Source: JBAZYV01 sp041658345 (GTDB lineage: Bacteria > Patescibacteriota > Gracilibacteria > UBA1369 > 2-02-FULL-48-14). From it: DNA of 64,000 nt. The position numbers were made by a program, and so were the translations under genes. The first letter of the stretch is position 1. Every line of letters begins with the position of its first letter. The DNA lies in NCBI GenBank assembly GCA_041658345.1, contig JBBAAK010000002.1, positions 1-64,000 on the forward strand. The letters are read 5' to 3'. Shown piece by piece: positions 55,646 to 64,000 of this stretch. The notes beneath the pieces are model-generated. The model had not been told where the DNA came from, did not search any database, and saw only the letters and a list, made by a program, of their open reading frames with translations.

Positions 55646-56113
55646 TTATTTTTTCTTTGTGAATCTTGCGTAGTGAGCAAATGCGCGATTTGCTTGTGCC
55701 ATGCGTTCCACGTCATCTTTTTTCTTTACAGCTACGCCTGTTCCTTCGGATGCTTCAAGAATTTCCGTGGTTAGACGTTTGTACATTGGCATTCCTTTGC
55801 GTCCATATGCGGAAGCGATGATCCAACGAAATGAAAGCATTTGTTGACGTTTTGGGCTGACTTCAAACGGCACTTGATAAACAGATCCTCCAACACGTTT
55901 TGGGCGAACCTCCATGGTAGGTTTAGCATTGTCTATAGCTTTGAAAAATACTTCCTTCGCGTTTTTGTTGCCGCGCTTTTCTAGTTCCTTAAGCATGTCG
56001 TTAAAGATACGGCGGGCAGTTGCTTTTTTACCACATTCCATTATGTAGTTGATAAACTTTTCACTAACTAAGTCTGATTCAGGTGGGATGTATGTTGTGA
56101 TCTTAGTTTTCAT
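55646..56113 (-). CDS. rpsG: Ribosomal protein S7
   Basis: The 155-residue S7 (uS7) nucleates the 30S head. SEKFINYIMECGKKATARRIF, IDNAKPTMEVRPKRVGGSVYQVPFEV and the late RANRAFAHYARF are conserved. It lies 3 bases after rpsL and ends in a terminator, so fusA is not in the same transcript. Confidence 0.97.
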   Translation of the reverse strand: MKTKITTYIPPESDLVSEKFINYIMECGKKATARRIFNDMLKELEKRGNKNAKEVFFKAIDNAKPTMEVRPKRVGGSVYQVPFEVSPKRQQMLSFRWIIASAYGRKGMPMYKRLTTEILEASEGTGVAVKKKDDVERMAQANRAFAHYARFTKKK

Positions 56114-56116
56114 GGT

Positions 56117-56530
56117 TTATTTCTTAGGTTTTTTAGCACCGTAAAGTGAACGACTTTGTTTGCGGTTTTGAACACCTTGCGTGTCTAGTGAACCACGAAC
56201 AACGTGATAACGTACTCCAGGTAGATCTTTTACACGTCCTCCACGTACAAGTACGATTGAGTGTTCTTGTAAATTGTGGCCTTCTCCTCCAATGTATGCT
56301 GTAACTTCAAATCCGTTGTTTAAACGAATACGGGCAATTTTACGTAGAGCCGAATTAGGCTTTTTAGGCGTCATCGTTGTTACTTTTGTGCAAACACCAC
56401 GTTTGAATGGGCAGTGAAGACTGCGACTTTCTGAATTCAAAGTATTAAATATGCTTTGTAACGCAGGTGCCTTGCTCTTGAGAGCTGGTGCTTTGCGTGG
56501 CTTACGAATTAGTTGGTTGATAGTAGGCAT
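56117..56530 (-). CDS. rpsL: Ribosomal protein S12
   Basis: The 137-residue S12 (uS12) is at the decoding centre. TTMTPKKPNSALRKIARIRL and AYIGGEGHNLQEHSIVLVRGGRVKDLPGVRYHVVRG are conserved; the lysine that gives streptomycin sensitivity (PKKPNS) is present. Promoter and hairpin elements lie in the rpoC-rpsL gap. It precedes rpsG by 3 bases. Confidence 0.98.
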   Translation of the reverse strand: MPTINQLIRKPRKAPALKSKAPALQSIFNTLNSESRSLHCPFKRGVCTKVTTMTPKKPNSALRKIARIRLNNGFEVTAYIGGEGHNLQEHSIVLVRGGRVKDLPGVRYHVVRGSLDTQGVQNRKQSRSLYGAKKPKK

Positions 56531-56559
56531 AAAGTTGTTATTGCGTGCTTAGCTTGCGG

Positions 56560-56588
56560 ATTTTAGTAGATAAGCCTTGTCTTGGCAA
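56560..56588 (-). promoter_or_regulatory. Promoter of rpsL-rpsG
   Basis: On the minus strand TTGCCA (56583-56588), 17-bp spacer, TAAAAT (56560-56565). The start near 56553 is about 23 bases before the rpsL ATG. Confidence 0.75.
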
Positions 56589-56597
56589 GGTTTTTTT
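56575..56597 (+). terminator. Plus-strand hairpin with T-run at the rpoC-rpsL boundary
   Basis: CCTTG (56575-56579) pairs with CAAGG (56586-56590), and seven T follow on the plus strand (56591-56597). It would stop transcription antisense to rpoC. On the minus strand no T-run follows, so rpoC transcripts should read through into rpsL. Confidence 0.45.
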
Positions 56598-56612
56598 AAT
56601 AATTACTTAAAA

Positions 56613-59600
56613 TTAATCTTCACGAGTGTCTATTGCTTCGCCACGAAGTTTCTTTCTGAATGTTTCTCCAGCAGGTATAAGACGGCCAATAATCACGTTT
56701 TCTTTTAGTCCGTCCAGCATGTCTACACGGCGAGTTGTTCCAGCTTCAACAAGTACACGAATTGTTTCTTGGAACGAAGCTGCGGATAACCAACTGCGAG
56801 TATGTAGGGCTATGCGAGTTAGCCCAAGCAGTAAGCGCTCGAATTGGATTTCTTCTTTTTTACTCTTTGAAAGATTTTGATTTTCTTCGAATACCGTTTG
56901 ATAATCTACAACTTCACCCGGTAAGAAATCACTGGCTCCGGACTCGACAAGACGAACCTTAGAGAACATCTGTCTAGTAATAATCTCTATATGCTTGTCA
57001 TTAATAGATTGTCCTTGTGATGCATAAATGCGTTGTACCTCACTCATTATGTATTTTTGAGTCGTGTAAATGTTGGTGAGCTTCATCAATTTTCTCAAAT
57101 TTAGATGTCCACTTGTGAGAGGCGTTCCCTTCGTAACCAAATCACCGGACTTAACTTTAATGCTTTTGCCTGAATCAATTTTGTAAATGTGCTCCAGTAT
57201 ATCCGGGTAGATAACGATTTCTTTTTTCCCTGTTTTAACCACTACTCCTGCTATTGGTGAACGTAATTTTTTACTTCCTTTCTCTGCAATTACGTCTTTT
57301 ATCGCAACGCGATCATCTTTGCTAACCGTAGCCTCCATTCCTTCCGGGATTGTGAAGGTTTCTTCTGTGGCATCGGTTGGAGTAATTGTTATTACGATCT
57401 GATTTCCTTTTGAGGTTACTTTAACTTTACCGTCAACTTCAGCGAGTACAGCAGGTTTTTTTGGAGTGCGAGCTTCAAAAAGTTCTTCAACACGCGTTAG
57501 ACCTTGAGTAATATCGTCTTCGTTAGCAATACCTCCCATGTGGAAAGTACGCATAGTAAGCTGAGTACCAGGCTCTCCAATGGATTGGGCTGCGATAATT
57601 CCAACTGCCGTACCCATTTCCACGGATTGGCTCGATCCAAGATCGCGTCCATAACATTTTTGGCAAACTCCGTTTAGAGTCAAACAGGTCATAACAGAGC
57701 GTACTCGAACTTCATCTATACCATTTCCTTTTATAATTTTGATTGTGGCTTTGTCTATTTCTGTTCCCTTTTTGATGATTACTTTTCCTTTTTCATCAAG
57801 CACGTCTTGGCCAAGAGTGCGTCCGAATATACGGTTTTCGAACGGTTCTCCGATCTGATTTGATTCCTCGCGAGTTACACGGTGAGTTTCTTTCGATCCG
57901 CAATCGTCTTCTTTAATGATGATGTCTTGAACGGCGTCCACAAGACGACGGGTTAGGTAACCGGCTTCAGCAGTTTTAAGAGCTGTATCAGATTTACCTT
58001 TACGTCCTCCGTGTGTGGCAATGAAGTATTCAAGAATTGAGAAACCTTCTTTTAGATTGGATTTGATTGGAAGTTCGATTGTTTTACCAGCAGGGTTGGC
58101 AACGAGTCCTTTCATACCACAGAGCTGTGTAATTTGCCCCCAGTTACCACGAGCTCCACTGTCTACTTGGTAGAAAATGTCGTTTTCCGGATCAAAAGAC
58201 TTAGTCATGGCCTGAGTGATATCGTTTTTGGCTTTTGACCAAATCTTAATTGCTTGATTGTAGCGTTCGTTATCGGAAATAAATCCTTGTGCGTAGAATT
58301 CTAGTACTTGGTCCAAAAGAGCTTCTGAATCCTTCATAATTTTGACCTTTTCTTTTGGAATAATAAGGTCTTCCGCAGACATAGAAATTCCGGAAATTGT
58401 TGCGTATTTAAATCCTAGTTCTTTTAAATCGTCGCAAAGTTTTGCAGTTGCTTTTTTACCGAAGCGTTCAAACACAGTACTTACAAGTTCCGCAATTTCC
58501 TTCTTTTTAAGAGTGAAATTTTGAAACTCCATTCCTTCCGGCAATACAGTGTTTAAAATTGTGCGACCTAGTGTGGTCTCCAGCATTCCTTCTTTTGTGC
58601 GGATTCTAATTTTTGCTTGCAGATGAAGTTTATTGAATTGTTCTGCGATTAAACCTTCGTCTAGATCTCCAAAAACTTTACCTTCACCGGTTTTGTTTTT
58701 TTGCATAACCGTTAAGTAGTAAAGCCCAAGCACCATATCTTGCGTTGGCACAGTTATAGGTTCTCCGGCAGATGGTTTTAGAAGATTTTGCGCGCTACAC
58801 ATAAGTTCACGAGCTTCTTCTTGCGCTTTTTGTGAAAGCGGTACGTGTACAGCCATTTGATCTCCATCAAAATCCGCATTAAATGCCGCACAAACAAGTG
58901 GGTGGACTTGAATAGCTTTTCCTTCTACGAGTATTGGCCTAAACGCTTGGATTCCAAGACGGTGAAGTGTTGGAGCACGATTGAGAAGTACGTAACGATC
59001 TCGAGTTACTTCTTCGAGTATATCCCAAATTATTTTTTCACCCGATTGAAGCATTTTTTCCGCGCTCTTAATGTTATGAGCGTAACCGTCCGAAATTAGT
59101 TTTCCGATTACGAATGGTTTAAATAATTCAAGGGCCATTAGTTTTGGAAGTCCACATTCATCAAGACGAAGTTTTGGTCCGATCACAATTACGCTACGTC
59201 CTGAGTAATCCACACGTTTTCCAAGCAAATTTTGGCGGAAACGACCTTGCTTACCTTTGAGCATGTCTGAAAGTGAGCGAAGTTTGCGTTTATCACCTGA
59301 GTTAAATACAGTTTTTCCTTGTCTTGCGCTGTTGTTTATTAGGGTGTCCACAGCTTCTTGAAGCATGCGTTTTTCATTACGACAAATTACTTCCGGAGCT
59401 CCAATTTGGATAAGTCTTTTTAGACGATTATTACGGTTGATCACACGTCGATATAAATCGTTTAAGTCGGATGCGGCAAAACGTCCTCCATCAAGCTGTA
59501 CCATTGGACGTAAATCCGGTGGTATGATTGGTAGAATGGTCAAAATCATCCATTCAGGATTGATTTCCGCTTTAATCAAGGAGCTTATAAGTTTGATACG

Positions 59601-60419
59601 CTTCATGAGTTTTGTGCGTTTTTGTCCTGTGGATTTTTCTATTTCTCCTTCCAGCTTCTTGCTTTCTGCTTCCAGGTCCATCTCTTTGATGATTTTGTGT
59701 AGAGATTCAGCTCCGGTTCCGGCCTTGAATACGTGTCCGAATTTCATGGACATATCTCGGTAATCAATCTCAGTTAGAACTGTGGCTTTTTCTACCGATT
59801 CAAGATCTTTCTTGGCTTGTTCTCCTGTTTCTACGAGTTCGGTAATTTTTGCAGCTTGCTCTTTTTCTAGCTCCTTTGTGTTGCCTGTAAGTTTTGCACG
59901 TTCTTCATACTCACGAATGATGTCTTTTTTGTGATTTTTGAACTCTTCTTCGAGTTGCAAAATAGCCTCCTCTTTGGCCTTTTGATCAACTTCCGTGATT
60001 ATGTATGCTGCGAAATAAACAATTTGCTCAAGCGTTTTTACCGGATGATTTAGCAATAATCCGATACGGCTTGGGGTGGAACGTAAAAACCAGATGTGAG
60101 TTACCGGCACGGCAAGGGTTATGTGCCCCATGCGAGTACGGCGCACAATGGCGCGAGTTACTTCAACTCCACATTTTTCGCAGATTACACCTTTATAACG
60201 GATACGTTTGTATTTTCCACAAGCACATTCCCAGTTCTTGGTAGGACCAAAAATACGTTCGCAGAAAAGACCGTCTCGTTCCGGTTTTTGAGTACGGTAG
60301 TTGATGGTTTCCGGTTTTTTTACTTCGCCGTGAGACCAGGATAAAATTTGTTCCGGTGACGCCACAGCAACCGATATGGCATCGAATAGCACCGGCGCTT
60401 TTTTTGGATCAGACATCAT
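56613..60419 (-). CDS. rpoC: RNA polymerase beta' subunit
   Basis: The 1268-residue subunit holds the active site. The N-terminal zinc site (CACGKYKRIRYKGVICEKCGVE), the catalytic NADFDGDQM, the trigger-loop region GEPGTQLTMRTFHMGG and the C-terminal SWLSAASFQET are conserved. The length is short for a bacterial RpoC, with no large lineage insertions. It follows the exchanger gene by 15 bases rather than rpoB directly. Confidence 0.97.
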   Translation of the reverse strand: MMSDPKKAPVLFDAISVAVASPEQILSWSHGEVKKPETINYRTQKPERDGLFCERIFGPTKNWECACGKYKRIRYKGVICEKCGVEVTRAIVRRTRMGHITLAVPVTHIWFLRSTPSRIGLLLNHPVKTLEQIVYFAAYIITEVDQKAKEEAILQLEEEFKNHKKDIIREYEERAKLTGNTKELEKEQAAKITELVETGEQAKKDLESVEKATVLTEIDYRDMSMKFGHVFKAGTGAESLHKIIKEMDLEAESKKLEGEIEKSTGQKRTKLMKRIKLISSLIKAEINPEWMILTILPIIPPDLRPMVQLDGGRFAASDLNDLYRRVINRNNRLKRLIQIGAPEVICRNEKRMLQEAVDTLINNSARQGKTVFNSGDKRKLRSLSDMLKGKQGRFRQNLLGKRVDYSGRSVIVIGPKLRLDECGLPKLMALELFKPFVIGKLISDGYAHNIKSAEKMLQSGEKIIWDILEEVTRDRYVLLNRAPTLHRLGIQAFRPILVEGKAIQVHPLVCAAFNADFDGDQMAVHVPLSQKAQEEARELMCSAQNLLKPSAGEPITVPTQDMVLGLYYLTVMQKNKTGEGKVFGDLDEGLIAEQFNKLHLQAKIRIRTKEGMLETTLGRTILNTVLPEGMEFQNFTLKKKEIAELVSTVFERFGKKATAKLCDDLKELGFKYATISGISMSAEDLIIPKEKVKIMKDSEALLDQVLEFYAQGFISDNERYNQAIKIWSKAKNDITQAMTKSFDPENDIFYQVDSGARGNWGQITQLCGMKGLVANPAGKTIELPIKSNLKEGFSILEYFIATHGGRKGKSDTALKTAEAGYLTRRLVDAVQDIIIKEDDCGSKETHRVTREESNQIGEPFENRIFGRTLGQDVLDEKGKVIIKKGTEIDKATIKIIKGNGIDEVRVRSVMTCLTLNGVCQKCYGRDLGSSQSVEMGTAVGIIAAQSIGEPGTQLTMRTFHMGGIANEDDITQGLTRVEELFEARTPKKPAVLAEVDGKVKVTSKGNQIVITITPTDATEETFTIPEGMEATVSKDDRVAIKDVIAEKGSKKLRSPIAGVVVKTGKKEIVIYPDILEHIYKIDSGKSIKVKSGDLVTKGTPLTSGHLNLRKLMKLTNIYTTQKYIMSEVQRIYASQGQSINDKHIEIITRQMFSKVRLVESGASDFLPGEVVDYQTVFEENQNLSKSKKEEIQFERLLLGLTRIALHTRSWLSAASFQETIRVLVEAGTTRRVDMLDGLKENVIIGRLIPAGETFRKKLRGEAIDTRED

Positions 60420-60434
60420 AATAAAAGAGGAGGA

Positions 60435-61379
60435 TTAAAAGATGTTAAAAAGTTGACCTAAAAAGGTTAAATAGATTATTAAAAATAATATTCCATCGAA
60501 CGCAGATAGTTTTTCTTTAAGAATTGCGAATGCAAATAAAATCAATGAAATCAGTAAAAATGGTACACCAAGGATTAGCGTGTCAGAAGTCACATTTAGC
60601 GGAGCTATTAGGGCCGGGATTGCCATAACTAGCGTTGCATTAAAGATATTTGAACCAATGATGTTTCCAACCGCCATTTGGGTTTGTCCTTTTTTAAGGG
60701 CGCTTAAAGTGACTGTAAGCTCGGGTAGGGAAGTGCCGAGCGCGAGAATACTTGCGCCAAGCATGCTAGGCAGAATTTTTGTAAGTTCGGAAATTTCTGT
60801 TAATGAATGCATTGTTAAAAATGCGGATGCGGTTACAAGAAGCCCCGTACCTATTAGCATTAATAAATTTTTTGCCGTCCATTTCTCTTGGCTTAGCCAG
60901 TTTTTTAAGATATCAAAACGGCCGGCTCTGTGTTCTGAAATTGCAAATAATCCATAAACCACATATACGGCAATCATCACCAAAGCTTCCATTCTGGTGA
61001 AAATTCCGTCGTAGCTTAAAATTATAAGTAGTGTTGATACGCCAAGCAGTAATCCGGTTTGCCCCTTAAAGCCTTCGTCTTTTAGAGATATATTTTTTGC
61101 AATGTATGCACCGATTCCAAGAATCAACAAAACGTTAACTATGTTGGAGCCAAAAACATTTGCCGGAACAACAGAGGTAAAGCCTTGTGCGGAAGCCAAT
61201 ATCCCGCTCATAAGTTCAGGTAAGGAAGTTCCTATTGCAAGAACCGTAACTCCAATAAAAAGTTTGTTTATTTGCAAGGCACGACTCATTTTATCCGCAT
61301 TCTCTACAAAGAGTGATGAAGATTTTATGAGTACTGCCAATGCCAGTACGAAGATGATTAGCCACAATGCGATTTGCAT
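60435..61379 (-). CDS. Calcium/sodium:cation antiporter of the CaCA family
   Basis: The 314-residue membrane protein of the YrbG/CaCA family has two inverted alpha-repeats: GTSLPELMSGILASAQG with NVFGSNIVNVLL, and GTSLPELTVTLSALKKG with NIIGSNIFNATL. These line the cation path and exchange Ca2+ (or K+) for Na+. Ten to eleven hydrophobic segments are seen. It lies between rpoB and rpoC on the same strand (24 and 15 bases away), a position normally empty. Confidence 0.9.
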   Translation of the reverse strand: MQIALWLIIFVLALAVLIKSSSLFVENADKMSRALQINKLFIGVTVLAIGTSLPELMSGILASAQGFTSVVPANVFGSNIVNVLLILGIGAYIAKNISLKDEGFKGQTGLLLGVSTLLIILSYDGIFTRMEALVMIAVYVVYGLFAISEHRAGRFDILKNWLSQEKWTAKNLLMLIGTGLLVTASAFLTMHSLTEISELTKILPSMLGASILALGTSLPELTVTLSALKKGQTQMAVGNIIGSNIFNATLVMAIPALIAPLNVTSDTLILGVPFLLISLILFAFAILKEKLSAFDGILFLIIYLTFLGQLFNIF

Positions 61380-61403
61380 GTTTTATTTAAGGTGCTTGAA
61401 TAA

Positions 61404-64000
61404 TTATTCTTCCTTGTCGTCTTGAGATTTTTCTTCGCCGAGCATTTCTTCAACAATCTCTTCTTCGTCTAAGCTTAAATCGTCAGCTTCTGCAACAAGT
61501 TCCGCTTCCGGCGCTTCAAGTGTTACTTCTTCCTCAAGTTCCGGTTCAACGTATTCTTCTTCCGGATTTACATTTTCGTCTTCTTGAACCTGCAATAGAT
61601 CTACATTTAATCCAAGTGATTGTAATTCTTTAACAAGTACATTGAAGGATTCCGGTGTACGAGGTTTGCGAATAGATTCACCCTTGATTATTGATTCGTA
61701 AGCCTTTGCGCGTCCATAAACGTCATCGGACTTTATAGTCAACATTTCTTGCAAAGTGTGTGAGGCACCATAAGCTTCAAGCGCCCATACTTCCATCTCT
61801 CCAAAACGTTGTCCTCCATGTTGAGCTTTACCTCCCAAAGGTTGTTGAGTTACAAGAGAGTAAGGTCCAACGCTACGAGCGTGAATCTTATCTTCAACCA
61901 AGTGAGCAAGTTTTAATATGTAAGCTATACCAACAGTACAAGAGTGATCAAAATTTTCTCCGGTTTTCCCATTAAATAGTTTAACTTTACCATCTTCCGG
62001 TAAGCCGGCTTTTCTCAGCATGTCTTTGATTTGTTCTGTTGTAATACCGTTTAAGGCAGGTGTGGCCATGTACAAGCCCAAAGTGTTGGCAGCCCAACCC
62101 AAGTGCGTTTCCAATACCTGTCCAATATTCATACGGCTGGAGACTCCAAGAGGATTTAAAATTACATCGATTTGGGTTCCGTCCGGCATATATGGCATGT
62201 CTTCTTCCGGCACAATGATTGAAATGACACCTTTATTACCGTGACGACCGGCGACTTTATCTCCAACTTGTATTCTGCGTGTTTGAGCCACAGAAACGCG
62301 TATTTGTTGTATTACTCCATTCTCAAGTTCATCACCGTTTTCACGAGCGAAGATTTGTACACTTACAACTTTTCCTCCTTCTCCGCCAGGGAGGCGTAGG
62401 GAAGTATCTTTTACATCACGAGCTTTGTCTCCAAAGATTGCGCGAAGTAGACGTTCTTCCGGAGTAAGTTCGGTCTCTCCTTTTGGAGTGATTTTACCTA
62501 CCAAGATATCACCCTCACGTACAGATGCACCAACGCGAACTACGCCGTTGTCATCCAAGTCTTTTAGGCGCGCCTCTCCAACATTTGGAATGTCACGAGT
62601 TACGATTTCTGGCCCAAGTTTTGTGTCTCTTACGTCTACTGTAAAGTCTTCTACGTGGATTGAGCTAAATCTGTCTTCTTTTGTTAGACGGCTAGACAAA
62701 ATTACGGCATCTTCAAAATTGAATCCTTCCCAAGGCAGGTAGGCAACACGTACGTTTTGACCTAATGCCAATTCACCTTGTTCAGTTGCCGCTCCATCTG
62801 CAAGTACATCGCCTTTTTTAAGCTTTTGTCCTGCGTTACATCTTGGACGTTGATGGAAAGCTGTTCCTTGGTTCGTTCTGCGATAAATGTCTAAGTGGTA
62901 AGAAATTTTGCGTCCAGAATCGTAGATTACGTCTATTCTTGATCCATCTGAGTAAGAAACCGTTCCGCCTTCTTCGGCAATAATTGTTTGATTTGTATTG
63001 CGAGCGGCATCTCCTTCCATTCCAGTTCCGATGACTGGAGCTTGTGGTTTAAGTAGAGGTACGGCTTGGCGTTGCATGTTTGATCCCATGCTCGCGCGAG
63101 TGTTATCGTCATTTTCCAAGAAAGGAATGAGCGAAGTAGACACGGAAATAATCTGTTGTGGCGAAATGTCTATATGCGTTACGTTTTTTTCCGGAGTGCT
63201 CATTGGCTCTCCATTTTTACGTGCAATTGCCGTGTCTTCTAATAATTCTCCCAATTTATTACGTTTTGTTCCGGCCTCGGCATAGACAATTTCGCGTTCG
63301 TCTTCAGCATCAAAGTAAGAAATCTTGGTTCCCATGTACGAATGCACAGGGATGTCTTTTAAGTCTTTAGCTTTAGACAGTTCTTTTGCGAGTTTCTCGT
63401 CTAGAATTGTTCCTCTTTTGTGTCCTTCAACGGATTCAGAAAGTCTATGTCCAATTCCTGCGGTTCCATCGTTTTTAACTGTATGTAAAACTTCACGAAG
63501 TGGCATTTCTATAAATCCGTATTTGTTTAGACGTGCCTGAGTTGCCAAGTGGACAACTAGACCAATGTTTGGTCCTTCAGGTGTAGCAATAGGACAAATT
63601 CTTCCATAGTGAGATGGATGCACATCACGGACATCAAAAGAAGCACGCTCGCGTGAAAGTCCTCCAGGCCCCATTGCAGATAAACGACGTTTATGTTCAA
63701 GCTCAGCAAGTGGATTTGTTTGATCCATAAACTGTGAAAGCTGTGAAGACGCAAAGAATTCGCGAAGTGCAGCTGTGATTGGGCGAGAGTTAACCAATTG
63801 AGTTGGCGTAACCGTTTCCAAATCCATAACTGTCATACGGTCTTTTGCAATACGTTCTGTACGAAGCAATCCAACGCGGAATTTGTTTTGTACAAGCTCT
63901 CCAACCGGGCGAATACGACGGTTTGAGAGATGATCGATATCATCCGGTTCAGCCTCGTGATTATTCAGTTGAATTAAATGTTTGAGAATCAGAATAAAAT
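61404..64000 (-). CDS. rpoB: RNA polymerase beta subunit (5' end outside the window)
   Basis: The frame is open to the right edge, so the N-terminal part is missing. The visible 865 or so residues include DDIDHLSNRRIRPVGELVQ, RISLxxGPGGLSRE-like MGPGGLSRERA, NIGLVVHLA, the basic catalytic-region motif GDKVAGRHGNKGVIS and the C-terminal GGKAQHGGQRFGEMEVWALEAYGA. The tail is a long Glu-rich acidic stretch. The exchanger gene follows by 24 bases. Confidence 0.97.
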   Translation of the reverse strand, partial: FILILKHLIQLNNHEAEPDDIDHLSNRRIRPVGELVQNKFRVGLLRTERIAKDRMTVMDLETVTPTQLVNSRPITAALREFFASSQLSQFMDQTNPLAELEHKRRLSAMGPGGLSRERASFDVRDVHPSHYGRICPIATPEGPNIGLVVHLATQARLNKYGFIEMPLREVLHTVKNDGTAGIGHRLSESVEGHKRGTILDEKLAKELSKAKDLKDIPVHSYMGTKISYFDAEDEREIVYAEAGTKRNKLGELLEDTAIARKNGEPMSTPEKNVTHIDISPQQIISVSTSLIPFLENDDNTRASMGSNMQRQAVPLLKPQAPVIGTGMEGDAARNTNQTIIAEEGGTVSYSDGSRIDVIYDSGRKISYHLDIYRRTNQGTAFHQRPRCNAGQKLKKGDVLADGAATEQGELALGQNVRVAYLPWEGFNFEDAVILSSRLTKEDRFSSIHVEDFTVDVRDTKLGPEIVTRDIPNVGEARLKDLDDNGVVRVGASVREGDILVGKITPKGETELTPEERLLRAIFGDKARDVKDTSLRLPGGEGGKVVSVQIFARENGDELENGVIQQIRVSVAQTRRIQVGDKVAGRHGNKGVISIIVPEEDMPYMPDGTQIDVILNPLGVSSRMNIGQVLETHLGWAANTLGLYMATPALNGITTEQIKDMLRKAGLPEDGKVKLFNGKTGENFDHSCTVGIAYILKLAHLVEDKIHARSVGPYSLVTQQPLGGKAQHGGQRFGEMEVWALEAYGASHTLQEMLTIKSDDVYGRAKAYESIIKGESIRKPRTPESFNVLVKELQSLGLNVDLLQVQEDENVNPEEEYVEPELEEEVTLEAPEAELVAEADDLSLDEEEIVEEMLGEEKSQDDKEE

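Overview
The window reads as a chromosomal segment of a Patescibacteria (Candidate Phyla Radiation) bacterium, most plausibly a Peregrinibacteria relative. The clues are a long ribosomal-protein cluster with no rpmD (L30) gene between rpsE and rplO, compact overlapping genes, many lineage-private surface proteins, and start codons that mostly lack a Shine-Dalgarno sequence. TGA works as a stop (for example pyrC and rpmJ), so the UGA=Gly code of Gracilibacteria and Absconditabacteria does not apply. The phylum name is an inference; the absence of L30 and the normal code are seen directly.

Layout. 1-584 holds a broken TauE/SafE permease. 742-2882 (+) holds an AAA/DUF4143 ATPase behind a consensus promoter, then an ArsP-type permease. 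2961-12270 (-) is a nearly gapless nine-gene run: carA, an SLH protein, a DnaQ-DinG-like protein with ruined helicase motifs, a class-2-like pyrD, an SLH-metzincin, a lipoprotein, a small membrane protein, a 37-cysteine protein and a GNAT acetyltransferase. 12398-21818 (+) is the pyrimidine cluster: an unknown gene, pyrB, pyrC, a 981-residue surface protein, pyrD (class 1B), pyrK, pyrE and pyrF. With carA these cover the UMP pathway except carB. 21793-26950 (-) is a translationally coupled set: a BRO-N/Fic-like gene, trmD, a P-type Ca ATPase, a DUF167 protein and rsmA. 27110-29707 (-) is an accessory block (Abi-alpha-like protein, unknown, P-loop kinase, hicB, hicA). 29934-31016 (+) is an unknown gene bracketed by 29-nt direct repeats.

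From 31097 to the right edge the minus strand carries the translation and transcription core: rpsI, rplM, rplQ, rpoA, rpsD, rpsK, rpsM, rpmJ, infA, (LCP gene on +), map, adk, secY, rplO, rpsE, rplR, rplF, rpsH, rpsN, rplE, rplX, rplN, rpsQ, rpmC, rplP, rpsC, rplV, rpsS, rplB, rplW, rplD, rplC, rpsJ, then tuf, fusA, rpsG, rpsL, rpoC, a Ca/Na exchanger gene and rpoB (cut by the window edge). Lineage-private genes separate rpsJ from tuf and fusA from rpsG, and each resulting unit has its own recognisable promoter.

The most novel signals are non-coding. (1) A family of 30-nt hairpins (8-bp stem, one bulged T, 5-bp stem, TTT loop) occurs five times, with compensatory base changes between copies. 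(2) The rpsJ leader has mutually exclusive terminator and antiterminator pairings. (3) A second structured leader with its own promoter lies between rpsJ and rplC. (4) A leaderless promoter is flanked by two palindromes with a 33-bp period. No tRNA, rRNA, CRISPR array or transposase was seen. No stretch over 300 bases lacks a gene; the largest gap (29708-29933) holds one hairpin copy and a -10 box.
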